Origin: an uncultured Pelagibacteraceae bacterium
GTDB taxonomy: Bacteria > Pseudomonadota > Alphaproteobacteria > Pelagibacterales > Pelagibacteraceae
DNA length: 64,000 nt
NCBI GenBank assembly: GCA_902617825.1
Contig: CACMYE010000002.1
Location: 32,653-96,652, forward strand
Direction of reading: 5' to 3'
Position numbers and translations under genes: made by a program. This document shows, piece by piece, positions 16,156-24,886 of the stretch. How positions within the stretch are numbered: the first letter of the stretch is position 1; the number at the start of each line of letters is the position of its first letter. Under the pieces are notes generated by a model. It was not told where the DNA came from. It worked only from the letters and a program-made list of their open reading frames with translations, and made no database searches.

Positions 16156-17328
16156 GTGAAATATTTGCCAGCATTTTTAATAGGTATATCAGTTACCTTT
16201 TGTTACAGCAGTTGTATGTACCTGTTCTCAGCGTTGTTGCTAACTTGGGAAAATGAACTTGGTATTTCAAGGAATAATTTAACCTTTATTTATTCTCTAG
16301 GCTTGGTTGTACATAGTTTATTGTTACCCATTCTTGGTAAGTTTGTTGATAAAAATCTTAGTTTTCCTATGATGTGGGTAAGTCCAATATTGCTAGGATT
16401 AAGTGTAATCTATCTATCTTTAGTAAACACATACACTGAATTTTTAGTTGCCTGGATACTTGTAAGTGCAACCTCGGGTGGCTGTCTTTATACGATCCTT
16501 TTTAGTGTCATTACTATTAATTTAAAATCAAAGGCCAAAACATCTATTGCAATAATTACTTTATTTGCTGGATTTGCAAGCACATACACATTTCCTACTG
16601 CTACTTATTTAACAGAACAATATGACTGGAGGTTTACTGTATTTATTTTTGGAATATTAAATATATTGATTAGTTCACCAGCTAATTATTTTGGTTTCAA
16701 AAATATAATTCTAAAAGAATTTAAAAAAATTGAAAAGAAAACAGATCAAAATTCAAAGCTTAAAATAATACTTAAAGATTATAGATTTTGGTTATTTAGT
16801 TTTTCATTGTTTGTTATTGGATTTAATATTGGTGCTATTACAACTCATGTAATTCCAATGTTGCAGGAAAAAGGGATGAGTCTATCTCAAGCTGTATTGA
16901 CAGCATCTCTGTTTGGACCAGGACAAGTAATAGGTAGAATTTTAGTTATGATATATGGAAGTGATAAGTCAAATTTAAAATTATTTGTAATTTGTTTTTA
17001 CTCGATGGTAGTTGGAATGATATTTTTATACTTTATAAATATTAATCATTACTTAGCATTTTTATTTGTTTTATTTAATAGTTCAGCATATGGCAGTATG
17101 GCAATTTTAAAACCTTTGGTTCAAAATGATACTTTTGGCCGAAAAAACTTCGGCAATATTCATGGTATTTTAGCTTTACAATATATGATTGGTAGTATTG
17201 CTGGTCCATGGATTGGTTCGTTGGTATGGAATGTAGGAGGATATGACTTGTTAATATTCGTATTTTTTGTTTTAGCAATATTTGGTAACGCGACAGCAAT
17301 TTTTTTAAACAAAAAAAAGTTTATTTAA
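16156..17328 (+). CDS. Major facilitator superfamily transporter
   Basis: A 390-residue, 12-helix membrane protein of the major facilitator superfamily, most like the oxalate/formate-antiporter or monocarboxylate-type group. A GTG start at 16156 puts the first membrane helix at residue 4; no upstream ATG is available. The substrate cannot be read from sequence. Its neighbours (PhnZ-like oxygenase, ArsC, aquaglyceroporin, PhnX) make a phosphonate, organophosphate or arsenic compound a reasonable guess. Its 3' end overlaps phnZ by 8 bp, convergent. Confidence 0.8.
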   Translation: MKYLPAFLIGISVTFCYSSCMYLFSALLLTWENELGISRNNLTFIYSLGLVVHSLLLPILGKFVDKNLSFPMMWVSPILLGLSVIYLSLVNTYTEFLVAWILVSATSGGCLYTILFSVITINLKSKAKTSIAIITLFAGFASTYTFPTATYLTEQYDWRFTVFIFGILNILISSPANYFGFKNIILKEFKKIEKKTDQNSKLKIILKDYRFWLFSFSLFVIGFNIGAITTHVIPMLQEKGMSLSQAVLTASLFGPGQVIGRILVMIYGSDKSNLKLFVICFYSMVVGMIFLYFININHYLAFLFVLFNSSAYGSMAILKPLVQNDTFGRKNFGNIHGILALQYMIGSIAGPWIGSLVWNVGGYDLLIFVFFVLAIFGNATAIFLNKKKFI

Positions 17329-17872
17329 AGCTTCTCTCTACGTGTTTGTAAAAATAATTTATATTTGGAATTTCTAAATTTTCAATTTTAGCAAGATCAT
17401 CGTATTTTCTTAATCTAACTGCATCTTGCATAAAAGGTTGTTTAATAAATTCGTTTGCTTCCTCTTTAGAAAAACTTCCTCCTTGGACATCTAAACTTCG
17501 TTTTGAAGCAATAGATAAAGATTCATAATAATCTTTTTCACAATAAACCAAATATCTTTTAGCCGGAACATGTCCTTTAATTAATCTTGTAACATCATCA
17601 GGGAAAAATTTAGATAGAAAAAGAGATCCAGAGTTTTCATGTTTTTTATCTATTTCTTTTTTTATAGCCTCTTTATCACTGATGATTAAGTGACCAATAT
17701 CATGAAATAAAGCAGCAGTAATGAAAAAATCACTCTCATTATTTTTTTTTGCCAATAATCCACATTGAATTGCATGTTCAAGTTGTGAAACTTTTTCATT
17801 TCCATATTGTTTATCAGAACCAATATTTTCTAAAATTTTAAATAATTTATTAATGCTAGATATTGTATGCAT
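17321..17872 (-). CDS. phnZ: PhnZ-like HD-domain diiron phosphonate oxygenase
   Basis: A 183-residue HD-domain protein of the group linked to phosphonate degradation. Residues matching the mixed-valence diiron oxygenase PhnZ are present: Y23 and E26 (active-site lid), H33, H57-D58 (HD motif in HDIGH), H78, H101 and K105 in GHVPAKR. PhnZ oxidatively cleaves alpha-hydroxyphosphonates to phosphate and a carboxylate. Its usual partner PhnY, a 2-oxoglutarate dioxygenase that makes the hydroxy compound, is not in this window. A good AAAGGA ribosome-binding site and a Pho-box-like repeat precede the start. Confidence 0.83.
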   Translation of the reverse strand: MHTISSINKLFKILENIGSDKQYGNEKVSQLEHAIQCGLLAKKNNESDFFITAALFHDIGHLIISDKEAIKKEIDKKHENSGSLFLSKFFPDDVTRLIKGHVPAKRYLVYCEKDYYESLSIASKRSLDVQGGSFSKEEANEFIKQPFMQDAVRLRKYDDLAKIENLEIPNINYFYKHVERSFK

Positions 17873-17893
17873 AATCCTTTATTAAATTACTAA

Positions 17894-17922
17894 TGTTTCA
17901 GTTTTGTTACAATTTTGATTTA
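17894..17922 (-). promoter_or_regulatory. Pho-box-like repeat before phnZ
   Basis: Facing phnZ on the minus strand are TAAATCA (17916-17922), TGTAACA (17905-17911) and TGAAACA (17894-17900), each 11 bp apart. The core TGTAACAAAACTGAAACA is among the best matches to a PhoB direct repeat in the window, 22 bp upstream of the start codon. Confidence 0.5.
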
Positions 17923-17970
17923 AGGATCAATAACTCTAGCAAAAATTATTTATATTTATAAAAGTTAATA

Positions 17971-18426
17971 ATGAAAAAACTTTTATTTGTTTGTACTGGA
18001 AATTCCCATAGAAGCATATTAGCTGAAAGTGTCGTTAATAAATATCACAAGGATAAATTCACTGGTTATAGTGCAGGAAGTAAACCATCTGGAATAATTA
18101 ATAAATATGTCATCAAGTATCTTAATGAAAATAACTTTGAAACAAAAAATCTATCATCAAAAAACTTCAATAAATTTTTAGATGAAAAAACAAAATTTTA
18201 CCAGGTATTTACTGTATGTAACAACGCTAGTAATGAAGTTTGTCCGGTGTGGCCATCTCCAGAAAAAATAGTGCATTGGGATATTGAAGATCCTGTTCAT
18301 ATTATTAATGAATTAGAAAATAGTGATAAACCAAATAAAGAAGAATTGATTTCAACAGAAATACATAAAACTTATTCTAACCTAGAAACTAAAATTAATG
18401 AATGGATTAAAAATTATGAAAGATAG
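17971..18426 (+). CDS. arsC: Arsenate reductase, LMW-phosphatase (ArsC) family
   Basis: A 151-residue enzyme with the low-molecular-weight phosphatase loop CTGNSHRS (C8, R14) and the two extra redox cysteines of arsenate reductases in VCNNASNEVCPVWP (C83 and C91). It reduces arsenate to arsenite using a Cys relay. It overlaps the aquaglyceroporin gene by 11 bp, forming an arsenic-detoxification pair. Its place among phosphorus-scavenging genes makes sense, because induced phosphate transporters also take in arsenate. Confidence 0.9.
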   Translation: MKKLLFVCTGNSHRSILAESVVNKYHKDKFTGYSAGSKPSGIINKYVIKYLNENNFETKNLSSKNFNKFLDEKTKFYQVFTVCNNASNEVCPVWPSPEKIVHWDIEDPVHIINELENSDKPNKEELISTEIHKTYSNLETKINEWIKNYER

Positions 18427-19075
18427 CAAAAAAAAAATAATCTATAGTGAATTCTTAGGTAGTTGCTTCCTAGTGATGATAGTTGTTGGTTCTGGTATAA
18501 TGGCTCAAAATCTTACAGACGATTTTGCAGTTATGTTATTAGCAAATACAATTGCAACAGGTGCAGGTTTATTTGTTCTTATAACAGTGTTTTCTGATAT
18601 ATCAGGAGCTCATTTTAATCCATTTGTAAGTTTAAGTATGGTTCTTACAGGAAAATTAAAATTTAAATTAATTCATATTTATATTTTTTCACAAATATCA
18701 GGTTGCCTTGTAGGTGTGGGATTAGCAAATTTTTTTTTTGAATTACCTATATATGAATTATCATCAAAAACTAGAGATGGTATTTATATATTTGTTGCAG
18801 AAATAGTAGCTACATTTGGATTAATTTTAGTAATTTTTGGATCAATGAAAAGTGGAAAAGTTGTAACCGCTGCGTGTGTTGGATTCTACATAACCGCAGG
18901 ATACTGGTTTACTTCATCAACATCATTTGCAAATCCTGCCGTTGCTATAGCTAGAACCTTTACAGACACATTTACTGGTATCAATTATTTAAATACACCT
19001 TTATTTATTATTGCAGAGTTACTAGGTGCAATGTTAGCAATATTTGTGGTTAAAAAAATGCTTTTCAATAGGTGA
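18416..19075 (+). CDS. aqpS: Aquaglyceroporin, probable arsenite channel (AqpS-like)
   Basis: A 219-residue MIP-family channel with six membrane helices. The first pore motif is altered to N68-P69-F70 instead of NPA, and the second is standard (N173-P174-A175) with the filter arginine R180. AqpS proteins encoded with arsC in alphaproteobacteria let arsenite leave the cell and also have changed first motifs. I place the start at the ATG at 18416, overlapping arsC by 11 bp, because the next upstream ATG at 18398 lies deeper in arsC. The 3' end nearly meets convergent phnX. Confidence 0.87.
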   Translation: MKDSKKKIIYSEFLGSCFLVMIVVGSGIMAQNLTDDFAVMLLANTIATGAGLFVLITVFSDISGAHFNPFVSLSMVLTGKLKFKLIHIYIFSQISGCLVGVGLANFFFELPIYELSSKTRDGIYIFVAEIVATFGLILVIFGSMKSGKVVTAACVGFYITAGYWFTSSTSFANPAVAIARTFTDTFTGINYLNTPLFIIAELLGAMLAIFVVKKMLFNR

Positions 19076-19077
19076 TT

Positions 19078-19872
19078 TTACGTAATTCTTTTCTCAATTA
19101 ATTTAATTACTTTAGGTAAATCTTTAATTGTATCTATTACATAGTCAGCACCAACTTTTTTAAATTTATTCTTGATCATTTTTCTAAATTTAGATTTATC
19201 TTTGTAAGATAGTTTATTAAATTCGTTCTCTGTTTTACCAAATTCATTACCTGAAAATATGACACCTACTGCCCACATCCCAGCATTTACTCCTTCTAAT
19301 AGTCCAGGAATAGTATCGTCTACTTTTATACAACTTGATCCCTTTGTTATATTTAGGTCAGAAAAAATTTTGTATATTATCTCTGCTGTTGGTCTTCCAA
19401 TTTTTGCATATGAAGAACCATATGAAATGTCTGGTGTAAATTTTTGTTTTTTTAATTCCGACAATATAATTTTTAAAATATCATCAGAGTATCCAGTATT
19501 TGTAGCTATTTTAATTTTTTTATTTTTTATAAATTCAATAGTTTTTTTACTCCCTGTAATTAATTTAGAGTGTTTTTTAATAATTTTTTTAAGCTCAGGA
19601 TTAAAAAGTTTAAATAATTTATCTATATCATTCTTACTAGGTTTTTTTTTATACTTTTTTTTCCAAAGTAGATTTATTTTCTTTGAATAGATTAATTGAC
19701 TTATATGTGCTCTTTTTTCAATGCCCATAGGACCAATAGCTTCTTTTCTAGTTATTGGTATTCCATTATCATTAAAGATATGAATAAGAACTTTAGATGG
19801 TGCTTGACTTCCAAAATCTATTAGAGTGCCAGCTAGATCAAAAACAATTGCCTCTATTTTTGTATTTTTCAT
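19078..19872 (-). CDS. phnX: Phosphonoacetaldehyde hydrolase PhnX
   Basis: A 264-residue HAD-superfamily enzyme. The nucleophile D12 is in the DLAGT motif, and the cap-domain lysine K53 in MGIEK matches the Schiff-base lysine that defines phosphonatases, at the same residue numbers as in Bacillus cereus PhnX. The VDDTIPGLLEG loop supplies the magnesium ligands. PhnX splits phosphonoacetaldehyde into acetaldehyde and phosphate. The usual upstream partner PhnW (2-aminoethylphosphonate transaminase) is not in this window. A four-unit Pho-box-like array lies about 105 bp upstream. Confidence 0.9.
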   Translation of the reverse strand: MKNTKIEAIVFDLAGTLIDFGSQAPSKVLIHIFNDNGIPITRKEAIGPMGIEKRAHISQLIYSKKINLLWKKKYKKKPSKNDIDKLFKLFNPELKKIIKKHSKLITGSKKTIEFIKNKKIKIATNTGYSDDILKIILSELKKQKFTPDISYGSSYAKIGRPTAEIIYKIFSDLNITKGSSCIKVDDTIPGLLEGVNAGMWAVGVIFSGNEFGKTENEFNKLSYKDKSKFRKMIKNKFKKVGADYVIDTIKDLPKVIKLIEKRIT

Positions 19873-19976
19873 TTAATTTTCGAATCAAATTAGTTAAATT
19901 TGGAGAACAAGTATTGCTTATACCTTTTATTTGTTAGAAATTCTTAATTTTATTGTCTTTATAGAATTTTTCTTAT

Positions 19977-20016
19977 TGTTTCATTAATGTTACAAAAATA
20001 TTACAAATTTATTACA
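19977..20016 (-). promoter_or_regulatory. Four-unit Pho-box array between phnX and the TPR gene
   Basis: On the minus strand the units are TGTAATA (20010-20016), TGTAATA (19999-20005), TGTAACA (19988-19994) and TGAAACA (19977-19983), with exact 11-bp spacing. The array faces phnX and abuts the ATG of the plus-strand gene at 20018. Four in-register units would accommodate two PhoB dimers. PhoB binding is inferred. Confidence 0.6.
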
Positions 20017-20017
20017 C

Positions 20018-20569
20018 ATGAAAAAATACTATTACTTTTTTTTTATAATTATATTCTCAACTTTAAGTTTAAACGCTGAGACTACAAATACAAAATTAAA
20101 TAAACTTTTTATTCAGTTGAAGGAATGTAATTCGCAAAAACAATCTAAAATACTTGAAAATAAGATATGGAGATTATGGGAGACACATCCAACTAACTTC
20201 CAATTAACAATAGACTTAAAAGAAGGATCTAGGCTCGTCCAAAATAGAAATTATTTAAAAGCTTACAATATTTTTAGTAAAATTATTGATAAAGACCCTA
20301 ATTGGGCAGAGGCTTGGAATAGACGAGCAACCACTTTGTATTTGATGGGCAAACATAAAAATGCATTAAAGGATATTGATATAGTATTAAAACTTGAAAA
20401 AAGACATTTTGGTGCTTTAATCGGGAAAGGACAAGTATATATGGAAATGAAAGAGTACGAAAAAGCATATAATAGCTTTCTTGAATCTTCATATATTAAT
20501 CCAATGAACAGCAATACCATGGAACTAATACCAAGAATTTCGAAATTAATTTCAGAAAAAATAATTTAA
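20018..20569 (+). CDS. Secreted TPR-repeat protein
   Basis: A 183-residue protein with a signal peptide (about residues 1-20, ending LNA) and about three tetratricopeptide repeats in the second half (from about residue 75; one unit begins NWAEAWNRRATTLYLMGKHK). TPR proteins mediate protein-protein contacts; this one would act in the periplasm. No partner can be named. The start codon lies one base after a Pho-box-like array and lacks a ribosome-binding site, so its promoter must lie within or upstream of the array. Confidence 0.75.
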   Translation: MKKYYYFFFIIIFSTLSLNAETTNTKLNKLFIQLKECNSQKQSKILENKIWRLWETHPTNFQLTIDLKEGSRLVQNRNYLKAYNIFSKIIDKDPNWAEAWNRRATTLYLMGKHKNALKDIDIVLKLEKRHFGALIGKGQVYMEMKEYEKAYNSFLESSYINPMNSNTMELIPRISKLISEKII

Positions 20570-20628
20570 TTTATTTCAGGATTAAAAAAAACTTTAATAT
20601 TAGTCAAATAAAAATATGTTATAGATGC

Positions 20629-21120
20629 ATGAAAAATATTAATTTAACAAACAATATAAAACTAATTAATAAACCATATAAAAAAAAAGGTTATTATCAT
20701 TTTTTAAAAACAGCTAATTTATCCTTGATAGTATGTGAAATTAAAAAAGATAAATTTGTTGTAGTAAGTCAGAAAAGAGTCCCAGTTAGTAAAGTCACCT
20801 ATGAATTTCCATCTGGTATAATTGATAAAGGAGAAAATCCTTTAAGTGCAGCTTGTAGAGAATTTTATGAGGAGACAGGATATAAAATATCAGGTACACC
20901 AAAAAAAATATTCACAATAAATTGTGAGCCAGGAAGACTAACAACTAAAATCTACTGTTATTATTCAAATAATATAGTTAAAAAAAAGGAGTCTGAGAAA
21001 GGTATTAAGATACATTTACTATCTAAAGATAAAATAAATAAGTTAATTCTTAAAGATAAATTTTGTAATGCCTCTCATATAGCATCATTTCTTAAAGTTA
21101 TAGAGGTGCCTACTAAGTAA
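20629..21120 (+). CDS. Nudix hydrolase, ADP-ribose-pyrophosphatase-like
   Basis: A 163-residue Nudix protein. The Nudix box GX5EX7REUXEEXGU is intact from GIIDKGE (about residue 64) through REFYEETGY. The preceding TYEFPSG block resembles ADP-ribose pyrophosphatases, so a nucleoside diphosphate-sugar is the likely substrate class, but specificity cannot be settled from sequence. It lies between the TPR gene and polyphosphate metabolism. The 104 bp after its stop show nothing recognisable. Confidence 0.83.
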   Translation: MKNINLTNNIKLINKPYKKKGYYHFLKTANLSLIVCEIKKDKFVVVSQKRVPVSKVTYEFPSGIIDKGENPLSAACREFYEETGYKISGTPKKIFTINCEPGRLTTKIYCYYSNNIVKKKESEKGIKIHLLSKDKINKLILKDKFCNASHIASFLKVIEVPTK

Positions 21121-21224
21121 GCACCCCCTTATAAGAGAAGAATAACTTAAAACTTCTATATTTTAGTAAAAAATTGTTTCAATTATATTATTAAAATATT
21201 AAGTTTATTTTAAAAAAATTTAAA

Positions 21225-22733
21225 TTAATTTGAATAAATTACTCTAGGTTCTAAAAATAATTCTCTTGCTAGGGCTTTAAACTTTTTTGTAACTTGTTTG
21301 GAAATTATTTCTTGATGATGAGATGGTATTTTCAAAAAAACAGAGTTGCCTCTTTTATATAATTTAAATTCCTCTAAAAAAATTGTTGATATTGATGTTA
21401 ATGCGTGTGCAAATCTTAAAGCTGAACCTACTTGTTTACTTGAAAAGATTTCGTTATTGTTCAAAAAAGTTAAATATTCAATCTTAGGATTATATTTGAT
21501 GCTGCAATATCTCCAGTAACATGACAGTGCTATTTGAATTCTTTCTTTATGTGTTAGTTTAAGCAAAGGTGTATTAAGAGTTTCTTGAAAAACTAATTCT
21601 GCCTTTTGAAAAGCGCCAAGTCCCCAGTCCATATGGCTTAAAACACATGCTAGGTTTAATAATTTTTTATTATAGTGCTCATTACCCTCAAAAACAGGCT
21701 TAATAAAATCATAATATTTTTTAAATGTTAATCCTAAATCACCTCTTTTTTTTGCAATATGGTCTAGTGACTTGCTAAACATTGCTGAATTTTCAAAATC
21801 TTTAAAATGTTCTTTTACTAAAGCTCCTTCCCTCAAACCGCTTATAGAACATACGATTTTTTTAGGATTAGTTAAATTTATTATCTCGTTTAAAATTATC
21901 GAACTATACGGCAAATATTGAGTTCTAGATTTGGAAATATATTCTACAGTTTTTAATTTTGACTTACTAAAAGATGAGATTTTATCTAAAAATTTTGTTA
22001 ATCTATCATTATCAATCGAATATTGATGAATAATATGAACGGGGTATTCATTCTGAAATAAATGAAGTTTAAATAAAGCTCTCCACGTGCCTCCAACTAA
22101 ATATAAATTTTTAAATTTTTTCTTGGATAACCATTTTTCATCAGCAAATAAATTTTTAGTGTACTTTGATAAATTTCTTTTTTTAACTATTGGATTATTA
22201 ATTAATCTTAAAACACCAAGGGGTAAGGAAGTTTTATTAGTGATTACATTATTTTCAACTCTAGCCAATTCTAAACTACCTCCACCTAAATCAGCAACAA
22301 GACCATCAACATTTTCAAAACCTATTTTTACACCTTCAGCTGAACATTCCGCTTCTTGATCACCACTAAGAATTTCTATTTTTTTTTGAAATAATTTTTC
22401 AACCTCTTCAGTAAAAGGTCTGGCATCCGAAGCTTCTCTGAGAACTGCAGTTGCTATGATTTTTAAATTTGTAATTTGTGATACATTTAAAATTTCTGAA
22501 AATCTCTTAAGTACTTTAAGAGCATATATTTTTCCAGAATGGTGCAACTTTCTAGATTTATCTAAATTTTTACCAAGTTCACATACAGCTTTTTCGTTAA
22601 AAAAAGGAACTCTAGACGAGGTAAAATCATCATAAATTAGCATTCTAATTGAATTTGAACCTATATCAATTATAGCAAGTTTCGCTTGCTTTAACTTTAA
22701 ATTTGGATTTGTTTTAAGAACTTTGAGTGTCAT
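21225..22733 (-). CDS. ppx: Exopolyphosphatase / guanosine pentaphosphate phosphatase (Ppx/GppA)
   Basis: A 502-residue protein with the actin-like Ppx/GppA core (LAIIDIGSNSIRMLIY near residue 19, LVADLGGGSLELA about residue 140) and a C-terminal helical HD-like extension. It hydrolyses phosphate from polyphosphate ends and/or converts pppGpp to ppGpp. It overlaps ppk by 20 bp, so synthesis and breakdown of polyphosphate are co-expressed, next to the pst/pho system. Confidence 0.92.
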   Translation of the reverse strand: MTLKVLKTNPNLKLKQAKLAIIDIGSNSIRMLIYDDFTSSRVPFFNEKAVCELGKNLDKSRKLHHSGKIYALKVLKRFSEILNVSQITNLKIIATAVLREASDARPFTEEVEKLFQKKIEILSGDQEAECSAEGVKIGFENVDGLVADLGGGSLELARVENNVITNKTSLPLGVLRLINNPIVKKRNLSKYTKNLFADEKWLSKKKFKNLYLVGGTWRALFKLHLFQNEYPVHIIHQYSIDNDRLTKFLDKISSFSKSKLKTVEYISKSRTQYLPYSSIILNEIINLTNPKKIVCSISGLREGALVKEHFKDFENSAMFSKSLDHIAKKRGDLGLTFKKYYDFIKPVFEGNEHYNKKLLNLACVLSHMDWGLGAFQKAELVFQETLNTPLLKLTHKERIQIALSCYWRYCSIKYNPKIEYLTFLNNNEIFSSKQVGSALRFAHALTSISTIFLEEFKLYKRGNSVFLKIPSHHQEIISKQVTKKFKALARELFLEPRVIYSN

Positions 22734-24873
22734 TTTTAATTAATCTCAAATTAAGTTTTTTTGGACGAATTTTTAATTTTGCTTTACCTCTACCTGACAA
22801 ACTTGGATTATTCATAAAATATTCATGGGCTGAAAAAGAATCATCCTTACTATATTTAATTTTTTTATAATTTCCAGTTGGATCTAATTGCCAACTTTGC
22901 TTGTTGTCTAAATAATTTGCTAACATTATTTGATCTAATATTTGTTCATGAACTGTTGGATTTTCAATTGGTACTAGAAGTTCAACTCTTCTATTCAAAT
23001 TTCTAGGCATTAAATCAGCTGAAGAAATAAAAACTTTTGCATTTCTGTTAGGCATCTCTTTTCCATTTGCAAAACAATATATTCTTGAGTGTTCAAGAAA
23101 TCTTCCTATCATACTTTTGACCACTATATTTTCAGATTTATCTTTTACACCCGGTCTCAAACAGCAGACTCCTCTTACAAAAAGATAAATTTTAACACCT
23201 GCGTTTGAAGCCTCATAAAATTTATCAATGATGATTGGATCAACCAGAGAGTTCATTTTTGCCCATATTTCAGCTTTTTTTCCTTTTTTAGCGTTTGAAA
23301 TTTCTATATCTATACATTTGTTAAGAGTAATTCTTAGATTAATTGGTGAAATTGATATTTTATTTAAATTTCTAGGTTTTGAATAACCTGTAACGTAATT
23401 AAAAAATTTTTCTACATCACCAGCAATTTTTTTATTGGAGCTAAATAAAGATAAGTCTGTGTAAATTTTTGCATTTACAGGGTGATAATTTCCAGTACCT
23501 AAATGAACATAGGTTTGTATTTTACCTAGTTCTCGTCTAAGCACTAAAGAAGACTTAGCGTGTGTCTTATACTTTGCAAAACCGTAAACAATTTGAACCC
23601 CAGCTTTTTCTAAACTTCTAGCTAATTGAATATTGGCCTCTTCATCAAATCTCGCTTTAATTTCAATAAGAGCTGTGACCGTTTTTCCATTTTCTGCAGC
23701 TGAGATAAGCGCTTTAACTATGGGTGAGTCTAAAGTTGTTCTATAAAGGGTTTGTTTTATTGCAATAACTTTTTTATCATAAGCGGCTTGATTTAAAAAT
23801 TCAATTACAGCATCAAATGTTTCAAATGGGTGATGAACAACTAAATCTTTTTGTTTTATAGTATCAAAAAAATTGTTATTAAATTCTTTTAATCTTTCTA
23901 CTTCTCGAGGATTAAAATTTTTAAATCTGAGTTTAGAGTTTTTTAACTTACATATTTGATCTATATCTTCAATACCTACAAGTCCTTCTGTTTCGTATAT
24001 ATAATCTGGGTTTACTTCTAGTTTATTAGTAATAAATTTTATTAAATCTTTATTGCTGTTTTTGATTACTTCTAAACGAACTATATCTCCAATTCTTCTT
24101 CTCTTGAGGGCTAATTCAAATGATCTTACCAGATCTTCAGCTTCCTCTTGTATTTCGACATCACTATCTCTAATAACCCTAAATATCATTTTACTCTCTA
24201 GATTGTGATCTGGAAATATTTCAGAGGAAAAAAAACTAATTATATCATCAAGAATAACATATTTTTTGTAATTTTTTCCTCCATCTATTTCTATAAATCT
24301 TGATAAAGCTTTGGGAATTACGATGATTGAATTTAATAATCTTTTTTTATTTTTTTTTTTAAGTTTCATAACCACTGCTCTGCCTTGATTTACTATGAAC
24401 GGAAATGGATGTGCAGGATCAATAGCTGAAGGTGTCAGTAAAGGAAATATTTCCTCATAAAAAATATTTTTTAGTTTGATTTTTTCGTTTTTACTAAGAT
24501 CTTGTGGTTTCACTAAAGTAATATAATTTTTCTTTAGTTGTGAAATTAGATTTTTGTAAATTAAGTTCTGTTTAACAAGAAGATTTTTAGTTTCTTGAAC
24601 AACTTCACTCATTTGTTCTTCTGGATTTAATCCATCCGAACTTAACGACTCTACATCTTGTTTTATCTGGCTATATAAACCTGCAACACGAACCATAAAA
24701 AACTCATCTAAATTAGATCCAGCTATGGACAGAAATTTTACTCTTTCATATAGTGGATTATCTATATTTTGAGCTTCAAGTAACACCCTATCATTAAATT
24801 TAAGCCAAGATAATTCTCTGTTGATATATTTAGATTTTAACTCTTGTTTCTGTTGTTTTTTTAATGGAGTCAT
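22714..24873 (-). CDS. ppk: Polyphosphate kinase Ppk1
   Basis: A 719-residue polyphosphate kinase that makes polyphosphate from ATP. The N-terminal YINRELSWLKFNDRVL block and the two conserved histidine regions, YKTHAKSSLVLRRE (phospho-acceptor His) and FLEHSRIYCF, are present. I prefer the ATG at 24873; a longer form from 24906 would overlap the divergent sixA start and adds an unusual Cys-rich leader. Only 13 bp separate it from sixA. Confidence 0.93.
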   Translation of the reverse strand: MTPLKKQQKQELKSKYINRELSWLKFNDRVLLEAQNIDNPLYERVKFLSIAGSNLDEFFMVRVAGLYSQIKQDVESLSSDGLNPEEQMSEVVQETKNLLVKQNLIYKNLISQLKKNYITLVKPQDLSKNEKIKLKNIFYEEIFPLLTPSAIDPAHPFPFIVNQGRAVVMKLKKKNKKRLLNSIIVIPKALSRFIEIDGGKNYKKYVILDDIISFFSSEIFPDHNLESKMIFRVIRDSDVEIQEEAEDLVRSFELALKRRRIGDIVRLEVIKNSNKDLIKFITNKLEVNPDYIYETEGLVGIEDIDQICKLKNSKLRFKNFNPREVERLKEFNNNFFDTIKQKDLVVHHPFETFDAVIEFLNQAAYDKKVIAIKQTLYRTTLDSPIVKALISAAENGKTVTALIEIKARFDEEANIQLARSLEKAGVQIVYGFAKYKTHAKSSLVLRRELGKIQTYVHLGTGNYHPVNAKIYTDLSLFSSNKKIAGDVEKFFNYVTGYSKPRNLNKISISPINLRITLNKCIDIEISNAKKGKKAEIWAKMNSLVDPIIIDKFYEASNAGVKIYLFVRGVCCLRPGVKDKSENIVVKSMIGRFLEHSRIYCFANGKEMPNRNAKVFISSADLMPRNLNRRVELLVPIENPTVHEQILDQIMLANYLDNKQSWQLDPTGNYKKIKYSKDDSFSAHEYFMNNPSLSGRGKAKLKIRPKKLNLRLIKNDTQSS

Positions 24874-24886
24874 ATAATTACAAATA

